Assembly (NCBI GenBank): GCA_964568395.1
Contig: CAZMPN010000003.1
Span: 79,575-143,574, forward strand
Direction of reading: 5' to 3'
Source: UBA6016 sp964568395
GTDB taxonomy: Bacteria > Campylobacterota > Campylobacteria > Campylobacterales > UBA6016
DNA: 64,000 nucleotides
In this document: positions 1 to 8,081 of the stretch, one piece after another
Numbering within the stretch: the first letter of the stretch is position 1
Layout: every line of letters begins with the position of its first letter
Program-made: the position numbers and the translations under genes
Notes under the pieces: model-generated
The model's database searches: none
What the model saw: only the letters and a program-made list of their open reading frames with translations
Told to the model about the DNA's origin: nothing

Positions 1-541
1 ACTGGACTCCGTCCCTATACTCCTTACATCTTACGACAAGAGCGGATAGCGGTTTCATAAGCCTGTGGACGAAATAGACGCTCGCCGCCAATACTACCAG
101 CAAAAACAGGAGATATTTTGCAAGCAGCTTTTCCGTATATCTCAAAATAGAGTAGTTTACTTTTGAATCCGTACTGACGCAGTTTAGATAGTAGCCGCTT
201 TGAAGCTTCACGTATTCCGCTATTTCGTTTTCAAGCGGCACATAAGGTGATTTTGTTATAAAAAATCTTATCGAATCGGCTTCGGAGTCGTCTATTATCG
301 ATATGTTGTGCGGGACTTTGTATAGATAGGAGATATCGAGCTTGTCATCCGCGTCCTTTGGCAGATATTCGTCCATACTCTCCCATGTCGCATGCGATAA
401 CACTTTTTGCAGGTCTTTTATCTTTTCGGCTCTCAAAGTATCTATGGCGATATAGAGATTGAGCCCGAACGCGACGGCTATAAGCAGCGTAAAGAGCAGC
501 GCTATTTTTAGTTTTAAGGAGTTAAAAAAGCTATACCTCAA
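1..541 (-). CDS. Sensor histidine kinase, N-terminal part (cut by window edge)
   Basis: This is the membrane sensor of a two-component pair with the OmpR-type regulator just upstream. It starts at a TTG (539-541) inside the regulator's last codons, overlapping its stop by 11 nt, with a GAGGG box a few bases upstream. The first residues read MRYSFFNSLKLKIALLFTLL: a short basic cytoplasmic tip and TM1. An extracytoplasmic region of about 110 residues follows, then TM2 (around YLLFLLVVLAASVYF) and the start of a HAMP-like linker (HRLMKPLSAL). The kinase core lies outside the window. Its position at the end of the RND efflux operon suggests it senses periplasmic metal for that pump, as CusS does; this is inference. 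Confidence 0.8.
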   Translation of the reverse strand, partial: MRYSFFNSLKLKIALLFTLLIAVAFGLNLYIAIDTLRAEKIKDLQKVLSHATWESMDEYLPKDADDKLDISYLYKVPHNISIIDDSEADSIRFFITKSPYVPLENEIAEYVKLQSGYYLNCVSTDSKVNYSILRYTEKLLAKYLLFLLVVLAASVYFVHRLMKPLSALVVRCKEYRDGVQ

Positions 542-1178
542 TAGTAAACCCTCTGGTCTTTACCGTCTTAATAAGCTGCGGGGATAGTTTTTTTCTTACC
601 CTTGCCACCAGCTCATCCACCGTATTTTGCAGCTTATCCTGCGGATTTTCATAGATTGCGTCCATAATCTCCTCTCTGGATGCGATCTGATTTTTCCTGG
701 AGAGCAGATAAAACAAAAGTGCGTGTTCGTTTTTGCTAAGAGATACAGGATGTCCACCTTTTGAGACTGTTTTTGAGGAGATATCTATCTCTATATCTTC
801 CATTGCTATATTTTTTGGCGCAAACCGTCTGGCGAGAGCTATAAGCCTGGCTTTGAGCTCTTTGATATCAAAAGGCTTTTCCAGATAGTCGTCCGCACCG
901 AAAAAGAGCCCCTCAACCTTATCGTCCACGGTCGAAAGCGCACTCAAGATCAAAACGCCGCAATTTGGGTTTTTCTCTTTTGCGTAGGCGACCAACTCTT
1001 TTGCCTTATCCACCCCGTGAAACGTCCTATCGAATACGGCCGCCTGATAGCTAAAAGCGTCCAAAAAAGCTTTCGCCTCGTCCGCCTCGGAGGCGACATC
1101 GACGATAAAATCGTTTTTGAGAGAAATCGCTAGCAGGGACAGAAGCTCCTTCTCGTCGTCGGCGACCAAAATCCTCAT
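531..1178 (-). CDS. OmpR/CusR-type response regulator
   Basis: A 215-residue DNA-binding response regulator. The receiver domain (about 1-115) has the acidic pocket (DDE at 7-9), the phospho-acceptor Asp in AVFDRTFHG (about residue 50) and the conserved Lys in LEKPF (about 101). A winged-helix C-terminal domain (about 120-215) follows. It starts directly after the DUF3240 gene and overlaps the histidine kinase gene, so regulator and sensor are translated together with the efflux genes. By analogy to CusRS and related pairs it should activate the efflux operon; three phased ATGAGA boxes upstream of the operon are the obvious candidate binding site. Confidence 0.9.
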   Translation of the reverse strand: MRILVADDEKELLSLLAISLKNDFIVDVASEADEAKAFLDAFSYQAAVFDRTFHGVDKAKELVAYAKEKNPNCGVLILSALSTVDDKVEGLFFGADDYLEKPFDIKELKARLIALARRFAPKNIAMEDIEIDISSKTVSKGGHPVSLSKNEHALLFYLLSRKNQIASREEIMDAIYENPQDKLQNTVDELVARVRKKLSPQLIKTVKTRGFTIEV

Positions 1179-1469
1179 CTATAAAGACTCCGTAACGTCT
1201 ATCTGGAATATTTTTATACTACCCTCTTTGAACCCAGCCTTTATTCTCTCCAAAAAAGGCTGGAAGTTTTCCGTATCGACAAAAAACTTGAACAGCCCAA
1301 ACTCCATCCTGCCGCTCACCTGCTCTTTGTCGCTTTTGAGAAAAGAGCTAAGCGAGTAGCGTTTGCAGTCGAAGTAGTAAAACTCCTCTACCCCGTTTTC
1401 TAGCAAAAAATCAACGAGCGAATCTTTTATATCCGCTCTAAAATATACGTCAACGGCTTTTTTATTCAC
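1179..1469 (-). CDS. DUF3240-family small protein
   Basis: A 96-residue soluble protein without signal peptide or membrane segment. It resembles the DUF3240 family, ferredoxin-like-fold proteins commonly encoded next to CzcA/CusA-type pumps. It overlaps the end of the RND pump gene by 8 nt and directly abuts the regulator gene. The single Cys (in FDCKRY) is its only obvious metal-ligand candidate. Its role is not established; position suggests an accessory or sensing function in metal efflux. Confidence 0.7.
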   Translation of the reverse strand: MNKKAVDVYFRADIKDSLVDFLLENGVEEFYYFDCKRYSLSSFLKSDKEQVSGRMEFGLFKFFVDTENFQPFLERIKAGFKEGSIKIFQIDVTESL

Positions 1470-4400
1470 TTCTCACCTTTCCTTTCATATAGAGCATTCT
1501 AAACGCCGGAGGGAGTATAAGAAGCGTTAGCGCCGTAGAGGTGACAAGCCCTCCTAATACGACTATAGCGAGCGGTCTTTGAATCTCGCTGCCCACGCCT
1601 GTGGCGAAAAGCAGCGGCAACAGCCCGAGAGCCGCTATAAACGCCGTCATAAGAACCGGCCTAAGCCTTCTTCTGGCGCCTTCCGTTACGGCGTCGTCTA
1701 TGGAGTATCCTTGCGCCAAAAGGGAGAGGAAGTAGCTCACCATTACCACCCCGTTTAGCACCGCGATACCGAATAGCGCTATAAATCCTACCGACGCAGG
1801 AACGGATAGATATTCGCCGGAAATAAAGAGCGATATAACTCCGCCGGTAATAGCGAAAGGTATATTAAGAAGCACCAGAAGCGTAATCGGCACCGACCTG
1901 AACGTAAAGAACAAAATCATGAAGATTACGCCTATGCTTACAGGGATTACGGTCATTAGCTTCGCGGACGCTCTTTGTTGGTTTTCGAACTGCCCGCCGT
2001 ACACTACCTTATAACCGTACGGGAGCTTGACCTGGGCCGCTATCTTCGCCTTGGCCTCCTCGACAAAACCGACCAAGTCCCTATTCTCTACATTTGCTCT
2101 GACTACGCTAACCCTCTGCGAGTTCTCGCGGTCGATCTTTACCGGACCTTCTATCTCCCTAATATCGGCGATACTGGATACCGGCACGGAGAAGCCGTCC
2201 GCCAGCGGTATCTCCAACGCCCTGAAAAGCTCCGGATTTGAGGATATATTTTTATCCATCCTGAGCATAACCGGAATCCTTGTCGCGCCGACAGGTATAT
2301 AATCTACATTTAGACCCTCAAGCGACGTTTTTAGAAATTTTTGCAGCTCTGCGGTATCGACACCCGTTTTTGCCGATTCAAGCCTGTTTGGCTCCACAAC
2401 CAGATAGTTTACCCCCTCGTTTAGCGTAGTAAACACCTCGGAAGAGCCTTTTATACCCTTTAGCGTAGTCTCTATCTTCTGGCTGAGCTCGTTTAGCTTG
2501 GCGATATCCGTACCGTATATCTTTACGGCCAGATCACCCCTTGAGCCGGTAAGCATCTCTGAAATTCTCATCTCGATAGGTTGCGTAAAGCTGAAGCTTA
2601 TTCCGCCAAAACCGCTCAGGGCTTCTTTTATTTTCTCTTTTATCTCCTCTTTATTTGAGACGCTCCACTCTTTTTTAGGCTTTAGGGTTATGAACGTATC
2701 GGTTTGGTTTAGGCCCATAGGGTCTAGCCCCAGCTCATCGGAGCCGGTACGCGCGACTATCGCCTTGACTTCCGGCACCTTCTCTTTGATCGCCTTTTGT
2801 ATGGCTAGGTTTAGCTCTTTCGATTTCTCTAGCGAAATTGACGGAGGGGTCTCGACGCTAAGTATCAAATCCCCTTCGTCAAGGGTCGGCATAAACGCCT
2901 TTCCTACAAACAAAAAGAGTGTCAGGCTCACCGCCAAAAACAAAAGCGCCCCCATAAAAAGCTTTCTTGTCCTATTTAGCGCAAACGCCAAAAGAGGCTC
3001 GTAACTGCGGCTAAAAAAACGGTCCAGCTTCGTCTCTTTGTGCGGGGCGGCTTTTAGCAAAAACGAACATGCCACAGGAATGACGGTCAAAGAAAGCGCA
3101 AGGGAACCAAATAGCGCGAATACTATCGTCATCGCCACCGGAGCAAACAGCTTACCCTCCAATCCCTCCAGCGTCAAAAGAGGCAAAAATACGACCGCAA
3201 TAATCAAAATTCCGCTAAATACTGCCGGACTCACCTCTTTTGAAGCTCTATATACCTGATGCAGTTTCGGCAGCTTCATATCAGCCTTGCCCAGTCTCGC
3301 AAAAGAGTTCTCGACCATAACTACAGCTGAATCCACCAGCATACCCACCGCTATGGCTAGACCGCCTAGGCTCATAAGATTTGCCGTAAGCCCAAAATAG
3401 TTCATCATCACAAACGCGAAAGCGAGAGAGAGCGGAAGTATTATACTGACGGCAACGGCGGCTCTGATATCGCCCAGAAACAAAAGCAGCAAAACCACGA
3501 CCAATACGACGGCTTCGGTTAGAGCCTTTGATACCGTATCTACGGCCTGTTGCGTCAAATGGCTCCTGTCATAAAAAGGCTCTATATGCACGCCTTTTGG
3601 CAGCTGCGGCTTAAGCGCCTCTAGCGCCGCCTTCACCTGGGTTATCGTCTCTTTGGCGTTCGCGCCTTTAAGGGTAAGCACAAGCCCTTCGGTCGCTTCG
3701 CCCTCCCCGTTTTTGGTAACAAAGCCCATTCTAGTCAGGGAGTCGTCGGCAACACGGCAAAAATCGCCTATACGAAGCAACCCGTTATGGGAGTGTATGG
3801 TGATGTTCGATATCTCGGATACGCTTTTGACGCCGCTTTCCACTTTGACCAAAAAGCTCTCTTCGCCTTTTGTGACCCTGCCCGCGCCGTCATTCGAGAG
3901 ATTTGACGCAAGCGCCTCTTCAAGCGCGGTTATGGTGACTCCGAGCCTTCTCATGGCCGCAAAGTCCGGCTCGACTACGATGGCTCTAGCTTCTCCGCCA
4001 AGAGAGTTGACGTCGGCGACGCCTTTAGCTCCTCTAAGGGCCGGTCTGATTACAAAATCGAGAAGCTCCCTTTTTTGTTTTTGGCTGATATTGCCCTCAA
4101 CCGTAAACATAAACGCTTCACCGAGCGGCGTAGTGATGGGAGCCATCCCGCCTGTCACGCTTTTTGGCAAAGAGCCCATGGCGGATGATAGCTTCTCGGC
4201 CACCTGCGCCCTCGCGCGGTAGATATCGGCGCCGTCGTTGAAATCTATCGTAATATCGGCTATGCCGTATTTGGAGGTGCTTTTTAGCAGCTTCTCGTTT
4301 TCAAGACCCAAAAGCTCGGCCTCAAGAGGCTTGACAACCCTGTTTTCCACCTCTTCGGGAGCCATGCCTGGAGCTTTTAGGATTATCTTGACCTGCGTAG

Positions 4401-4533
4401 AAGATATGTCCGGAAAGGCGTCTATCGGTATTTTAAGAAACGAGTAAACGCCGTGTATTAGCAGTACGGCCGAAAACAGTATTACTACGATTCTCTGTTT
4501 TAGGGAAAACTCTATCAGCTTGTTTAGCATCAC
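1462..4533 (-). CDS. Heavy-metal efflux RND transporter (CusA/CzcA family)
   Basis: An inner-membrane proton/metal antiporter of 1023 residues, the usual length for HME-RND pumps. It has the standard layout: TM1 near residues 12-30, a large periplasmic loop, a TM2-6 block (about 335-480), a second periplasmic loop, and a TM8-12 block (about 860-1010). The TM4 signature is GMLVDSAVVMVEN, with the conserved Asp and Glu of the proton relay. This matches neither the classic Cu/Ag form (DAA) nor the Zn/Co/Cd form (DGA), so I leave the substrate metal open. It overlaps the adaptor gene by 4 nt and works with the adaptor and TolC-like channel as a tripartite pump across both membranes. Confidence 0.92.
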   Translation of the reverse strand: MMLNKLIEFSLKQRIVVILFSAVLLIHGVYSFLKIPIDAFPDISSTQVKIILKAPGMAPEEVENRVVKPLEAELLGLENEKLLKSTSKYGIADITIDFNDGADIYRARAQVAEKLSSAMGSLPKSVTGGMAPITTPLGEAFMFTVEGNISQKQKRELLDFVIRPALRGAKGVADVNSLGGEARAIVVEPDFAAMRRLGVTITALEEALASNLSNDGAGRVTKGEESFLVKVESGVKSVSEISNITIHSHNGLLRIGDFCRVADDSLTRMGFVTKNGEGEATEGLVLTLKGANAKETITQVKAALEALKPQLPKGVHIEPFYDRSHLTQQAVDTVSKALTEAVVLVVVLLLLFLGDIRAAVAVSIILPLSLAFAFVMMNYFGLTANLMSLGGLAIAVGMLVDSAVVMVENSFARLGKADMKLPKLHQVYRASKEVSPAVFSGILIIAVVFLPLLTLEGLEGKLFAPVAMTIVFALFGSLALSLTVIPVACSFLLKAAPHKETKLDRFFSRSYEPLLAFALNRTRKLFMGALLFLAVSLTLFLFVGKAFMPTLDEGDLILSVETPPSISLEKSKELNLAIQKAIKEKVPEVKAIVARTGSDELGLDPMGLNQTDTFITLKPKKEWSVSNKEEIKEKIKEALSGFGGISFSFTQPIEMRISEMLTGSRGDLAVKIYGTDIAKLNELSQKIETTLKGIKGSSEVFTTLNEGVNYLVVEPNRLESAKTGVDTAELQKFLKTSLEGLNVDYIPVGATRIPVMLRMDKNISSNPELFRALEIPLADGFSVPVSSIADIREIEGPVKIDRENSQRVSVVRANVENRDLVGFVEEAKAKIAAQVKLPYGYKVVYGGQFENQQRASAKLMTVIPVSIGVIFMILFFTFRSVPITLLVLLNIPFAITGGVISLFISGEYLSVPASVGFIALFGIAVLNGVVMVSYFLSLLAQGYSIDDAVTEGARRRLRPVLMTAFIAALGLLPLLFATGVGSEIQRPLAIVVLGGLVTSTALTLLILPPAFRMLYMKGKVRSE

Positions 4534-5576
4534 TCAAATCCCATTCCGCTTAACGCGCCTTTGAGGTTTATTATACCTCCTACCGCTATCTCGCTGCCTG
4601 GGGCGATATCGCCCGGTTTTACGTATACGCCATCTTTTGTCTCTCTGAGCACGAACACTTTTTTGGAAACAAAACCTGTTTTGGTTCTGACAAAACATAT
4701 ATCGCTGTTTTTGTATTTGGTCACCGACGACCTAGGCAGCATCAGAGTACTCTCCGACTTCGGTACGGAGACAAAAAACTCATGTGCGGTGCCAGCCCTA
4801 AAACCATCCTTTGGAGCCGTAATCTTTACTACGCCAAGCGCAGAGTTGGTAGTCTCGTCGACGCCGCCGGATACTCCGATTAAAGTCCCTATTTTATTGC
4901 CGGCCTTGTCGGTCACCAGACTTCCTTTTTTGATATTGCCAAGCTGCATCGGCGGTATTTTGATATATGCGGCCAAAGACGAAGCGTCGGATATCTTCAG
5001 ATACGGCATAAAAGGCTCGATTTTTTGCCCGCCTTTTTTAGGGGATAGCGACAAGGTCCCATCCATCTTTGCTTTTACGGCAAAGGTTCCATCCCCCAAA
5101 GCAAAGGCTCCGGCTACCCCTAGTCTGCTTTCAAGCTCGGATACCCTAGACGCCAAGGCTGACGCCTCAAGAGAGCTTTTTTGATACTCCCTGAACGATA
5201 TAACGCCCTCTTTGTAGAGCATCTCATCTTTTTTTGCATTGTTATTTAAGGCTTTTAGCCTGTTTTGGGCCTCTCTTAATTCAAACACGTTAGCCATAAG
5301 CTCGGAGGAGGATATTATGCAGAGCGTATCGCCTTTTTTGACGACATCTCCGGCCGTTTTAACTATTTTCAGGGCTATGCCCTCGGAGGGCAAGATATAA
5401 TTTTTTGATTTTGCGTCGTCATAGTCGAAACTGCCGACAAACGGCCCGGCGGTCTCGCTTACGCTCATAACGGCCGGTTTTGTGCTAATACCCATTTTTT
5501 TCATCCCGGCTTCGTCCATTTTTATCTCCGCGAACAGGGAAACGGCGGCGGCCAAAAAAACTAAAAACTTCTTCAT
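4530..5576 (-). CDS. RND efflux periplasmic adaptor (membrane-fusion protein)
   Basis: A 348-residue periplasmic adaptor linking the RND pump to the outer-membrane channel. It begins with a cleavable signal peptide (MKKFLVFLAAAVSLFA). A barrel-sandwich half with the GDVVKKGDTL lipoyl-like turn is near residues 75-85, an alpha-helical hairpin at about 110-150, the second lipoyl half near 165-185, and beta-barrel and membrane-proximal domains to the end. It lacks the Met-rich N-terminus typical of E. coli CusB, another reason to leave the metal unassigned. It overlaps both neighbours by 4 nt. Confidence 0.88.
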   Translation of the reverse strand: MKKFLVFLAAAVSLFAEIKMDEAGMKKMGISTKPAVMSVSETAGPFVGSFDYDDAKSKNYILPSEGIALKIVKTAGDVVKKGDTLCIISSSELMANVFELREAQNRLKALNNNAKKDEMLYKEGVISFREYQKSSLEASALASRVSELESRLGVAGAFALGDGTFAVKAKMDGTLSLSPKKGGQKIEPFMPYLKISDASSLAAYIKIPPMQLGNIKKGSLVTDKAGNKIGTLIGVSGGVDETTNSALGVVKITAPKDGFRAGTAHEFFVSVPKSESTLMLPRSSVTKYKNSDICFVRTKTGFVSKKVFVLRETKDGVYVKPGDIAPGSEIAVGGIINLKGALSGMGFE

Positions 5577-6763
5577 CTTATTACTCCTGCGAAAACCTTT
5601 TCGAGTTTTGCTATTTCTTCTACATACTCTTTTTTATAGGTTATTGTTTTTATCGTCGAATCGAAATAGGCGTTTTTTGCCGCAAGATACTCAAACAACG
5701 ACACGGCGCCATTCTCATAACCCTTTGCGGTCATATCGAACACGGACTTGTACAGCTCTTCGTTTGCGATGGAATTTTTTATCTTTTTTTCTAGCTCCAC
5801 TACTCTTTGGCTCTCCATCTTCGCCATGATCGATAGTGTATCTTGCAGTACTTTTTGCTTTCTGTTCACGGCGTCCAGTCTGGCCCTAAGCGCAGCTATC
5901 TTGTTCTCGTTCTTGCCAGTTACGTTCAAAGGGAACGAAACACGAAAATCGACGCTTTTTTGTGTCGCCTCTTTGGTCTGTCCGACGCCAAACTCGACCC
6001 TGTCTATCAGGGAGTACCTATAGCCGCCCATTTCGCCTTCTATCTCTTGTTTTTTCGCTTCCATCTCTTTTACCTGAAGCGACTCTTTACGCAATTCCTC
6101 AAGCCTTTCGCTAAGAGCCGGATAGAACTTGAACCCAAGGTCGCTGATCGTTATCTCGTCATGAGACAAAACCGCATGCGACAAGGCATGATGGAGCTCC
6201 TCTTTAAACGCTGACGCCGAAGCTAAGTCAACCTTGCTTTGCATAAGTTCCGTCTCAAACCTCGCAAGCTCCATTTTCGAGATGCGTCCCGCATCGAACT
6301 TCTTTTTGGCAAGCTCAAAGGAACGCTTTGCGGCGGCCTCTTTTTGGGTGTATATATCCTCTTCCTCCGAGGCGAGCAGAAACAGCAGGTACGTTCTTTT
6401 TATTTCGCTTTTTATCGCCGTTTTTTGGAGCTCTTCGGAGATATAAAGACCCTTCTCTTTGGCTTCAAATCCTCTTTTTTCGCTTGCTATAATCCAAGGC
6501 ATTCTGGTGGAAAAGCCGAGCATGGAGGAGGTTTCGCTCTGGTGGACGGATTCGTCCGTTTTTATCTTCCTCTTGCCAAACTCAAGAGTGAGAGGCTCAA
6601 AAGCGAGCGCCGCCGCTTTATCGTATTTTGCGGCGTTTCTTTCGCCCGCGATATCTATGACCGCCATATCGTTTTTATAGACTTCGTTTACAAACTCGTC
6701 AAACGTATATACCGAAGCATAAGAATAGACCGCCCCAAGAGCGATCAGCAAGGTTTTTTTCAT
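5573..6763 (-). CDS. TolC-family outer-membrane efflux channel
   Basis: A 396-residue outer-membrane factor with an N-terminal signal peptide (MKKTLLIALGAVYSYAS). Long amphipathic heptad-rich helices occur in two halves (about 95-200 and 270-390), the TolC/CusC architecture. A short stretch with basic and acidic residues between them (about 240-265) would form outer-membrane strands. It starts one base after the PepSY gene stop and overlaps the adaptor start by 4 nt, so it is the exit duct of the same tripartite pump. At just under 400 residues it is shorter than E. coli CusC, as is common for epsilonproteobacterial homologues. Confidence 0.85.
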   Translation of the reverse strand: MKKTLLIALGAVYSYASVYTFDEFVNEVYKNDMAVIDIAGERNAAKYDKAAALAFEPLTLEFGKRKIKTDESVHQSETSSMLGFSTRMPWIIASEKRGFEAKEKGLYISEELQKTAIKSEIKRTYLLFLLASEEEDIYTQKEAAAKRSFELAKKKFDAGRISKMELARFETELMQSKVDLASASAFKEELHHALSHAVLSHDEITISDLGFKFYPALSERLEELRKESLQVKEMEAKKQEIEGEMGGYRYSLIDRVEFGVGQTKEATQKSVDFRVSFPLNVTGKNENKIAALRARLDAVNRKQKVLQDTLSIMAKMESQRVVELEKKIKNSIANEELYKSVFDMTAKGYENGAVSLFEYLAAKNAYFDSTIKTITYKKEYVEEIAKLEKVFAGVIR

Positions 6764-7117
6764 TTAAATCCCCTGTCTTTCCAAGACTTTGCCGTTTCCG
6801 GCGTCCACATATAGTCTGTATTTTTTGCCGTCGGCATCTTGCGCATACACTTGATACACAAGCTCTCTATGCAAATCAAGCAGCGATATGGTTGAAGCAT
6901 TGAGCCCCTCTTTCGAAAGGGAGCGCTCCACGTCTTCTTTGGATATTTTCGCAAGAGAAGCGAGATATCTTTCACCCTCAAACTGTACCGTAGGATGGCT
7001 TCTATATTTTGAAAGCGTATATTTTTGGTGCTTATCGGCAGGTATATCGATGGATGAATCCACGCCGGCAAACGCGCTCAGGCAAAGTAGCGTCAGCGCT
7101 AAAACATATCTTCTCAT
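6764..7117 (-). CDS. Secreted PepSY-like protein, first gene of the efflux operon
   Basis: A 117-residue secreted protein. An N-terminal signal peptide (RYVLALTLLCLSAFAG) is followed by a region with ISKEDVERSLSKEG and a C-terminal half ending VYAQDADGKKYRLYVDAGNGKVLE. That last stretch matches the PepSY repeat pattern (Tyr-x-Val, Asp-Gly, Val-Asp-Ala-x-x-Gly). PepSY proteins are periplasmic modulators, often near two-component systems and efflux pumps. A good ribosome site (AAGGAG) precedes the ATG. It is the promoter-proximal gene, one base upstream of the TolC gene. A metal-binding or sensor-modulating role is inference. Confidence 0.7.
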   Translation of the reverse strand: MRRYVLALTLLCLSAFAGVDSSIDIPADKHQKYTLSKYRSHPTVQFEGERYLASLAKISKEDVERSLSKEGLNASTISLLDLHRELVYQVYAQDADGKKYRLYVDAGNGKVLERQGI

Positions 7118-7140
7118 CTTTGGACTCCTTCATTTATTTG

Positions 7141-7180
7141 ATGAGATTTTATGTATTCGCTATGAGAAAATCATGAGATT
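7141..7180 (-). promoter_or_regulatory. Phased ATGAGA boxes upstream of the efflux operon
   Basis: Three copies of ATGAGA(T/A)(T/A) lie at 7141-7148, 7162-7169 and 7173-7180, 24-63 bp upstream of the PepSY start. Their spacings of 21 and 11 bp put them on the same face of the helix. OmpR-family regulators bind such direct repeats, so this is a candidate operator for the regulator encoded in the operon. No clear -35/-10 pair was assigned. Confidence 0.45.
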
Positions 7181-7213
7181 CTTGATTTAAGAGGCAAAAA
7201 TAAGGGGTAGGAA

Positions 7214-7235
7214 ACCCCGGAATAAAAGCCGGGGT
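7214..7235 (-). terminator. Hairpin downstream of the Ig-like ORF
   Basis: A perfect 7-bp stem (ACCCCGG / CCGGGGT) with an 8-nt A-rich loop lies just past the stop of the minus-strand Ig-like ORF and upstream of the efflux operon. The downstream bases on the minus strand lack a long T-run, so it may be a weak terminator or transcript-end stabiliser. Confidence 0.5.
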
Positions 7236-7251
7236 CCTGAAGCGTGATTGC

Positions 7252-7572
7252 TTACTTCGCTATATCCACGGCTACTTGCTGGGTTTGTCCGGCTTTTGTC
7301 GTTATGGACACCTTTGTACTTATCGGAAGGGCGTTTGCAGGCGGATTTACCGCCTTGAACGTCTGTGTTTGGGCGTCAAATTGCAGCCAGGCAGGAAGCG
7401 CTTGTCCGTTATCGAGGGTGGCTTTTACCTCTTTGATATCCTTTGCCGCGACGTTGACGCTGACGGCCTCTTTTACCGTAAAACTAAATCCGCTTCCGGT
7501 ATCCGCGGTTATTTTGGCGACCACCTTACTCTCCGAAATATTCGAAGATGGAGCTACCACGGCCAACTCCAC
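7252..7572 (-). pseudogene. C-terminal remnant of an Ig/cadherin-like repeat protein
   Basis: The frame encodes about 106 residues from a GTG. It contains the pattern of bacterial putative-Ig (He_PIG-like) repeats: DNGQALPAWLQFDAQTQTF, then a strand-rich tail ending QQVAVDIAK. Such modules normally sit in chains inside large surface or secreted proteins. Here there is one module, no signal peptide and no good ribosome site. The frame is open upstream only to a TAA about 30 nt before the GTG. I read it as the surviving tail of a truncated gene. A short intact protein is possible but less likely. Confidence 0.45.
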
Positions 7573-7725
7573 GCCTTTTTGCGGGGCAAGCTGTTCTTTT
7601 TATATGAATAAACCAAAAAATATTCAATTATGCGATGCTAATAATACCCAAGCGGCATAGCAATTATGTGGCTACAGAATGGTTAAACTATAATTTTTAC
7701 TATTTTTTCAAAAAAAGAGGTTTTA

Positions 7726-8073
7726 ATGCCGGGGTTCATAGAGGGTTTTTTGCTGGGCGGAGCGTCGTCTTCCGCGCTTATTATATTGGCTATCGCCGTT
7801 TTTGGGACCATGATGCTTCTTAAAATGTCGTCGTTTAAGATACTATTGGCCGCGATGGCGCTTATCGCCATTTACGCCGGACTAGATAGCTACAAGAATA
7901 ATGCGCTGGCCGTCGGAAGCGATATGAAGGTAATCGCGGCGGACGTTGTATGTATAGAAGGGACGGCATACAAGACGAATAAGGGGAGCCTTTTTAGCTC
8001 TGACAGCTTGACGCTTTTGACGGACGGTAACTCTTCTTCTATAAAGTGCAAAAAGCTATCGGACGTCAAATAG
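7726..8073 (+). CDS. Small membrane protein of unknown function
   Basis: A 115-residue protein with two hydrophobic segments (about residues 15-32 and 36-52). A small extracytoplasmic domain follows (DMKVIAADVVCIEGTAYKTN), with two Cys residues (about 80 and 109) that could form a disulphide. The ATG has a proper AAGAGG box upstream. I do not recognise a family. It is monocistronic, convergent with the P-type ATPase gene and separated from it by only a few bases. Confidence 0.6.
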   Translation: MPGFIEGFLLGGASSSALIILAIAVFGTMMLLKMSSFKILLAAMALIAIYAGLDSYKNNALAVGSDMKVIAADVVCIEGTAYKTNKGSLFSSDSLTLLTDGNSSSIKCKKLSDVK

Positions 8074-8081
8074 GTCGTCTG

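Noticed and set aside
1117..1359. Open frame on the plus strand across the DUF3240 and regulator genes
   Set aside because: It lies wholly over two well-supported minus-strand genes, has no ribosome site and no recognisable protein features.
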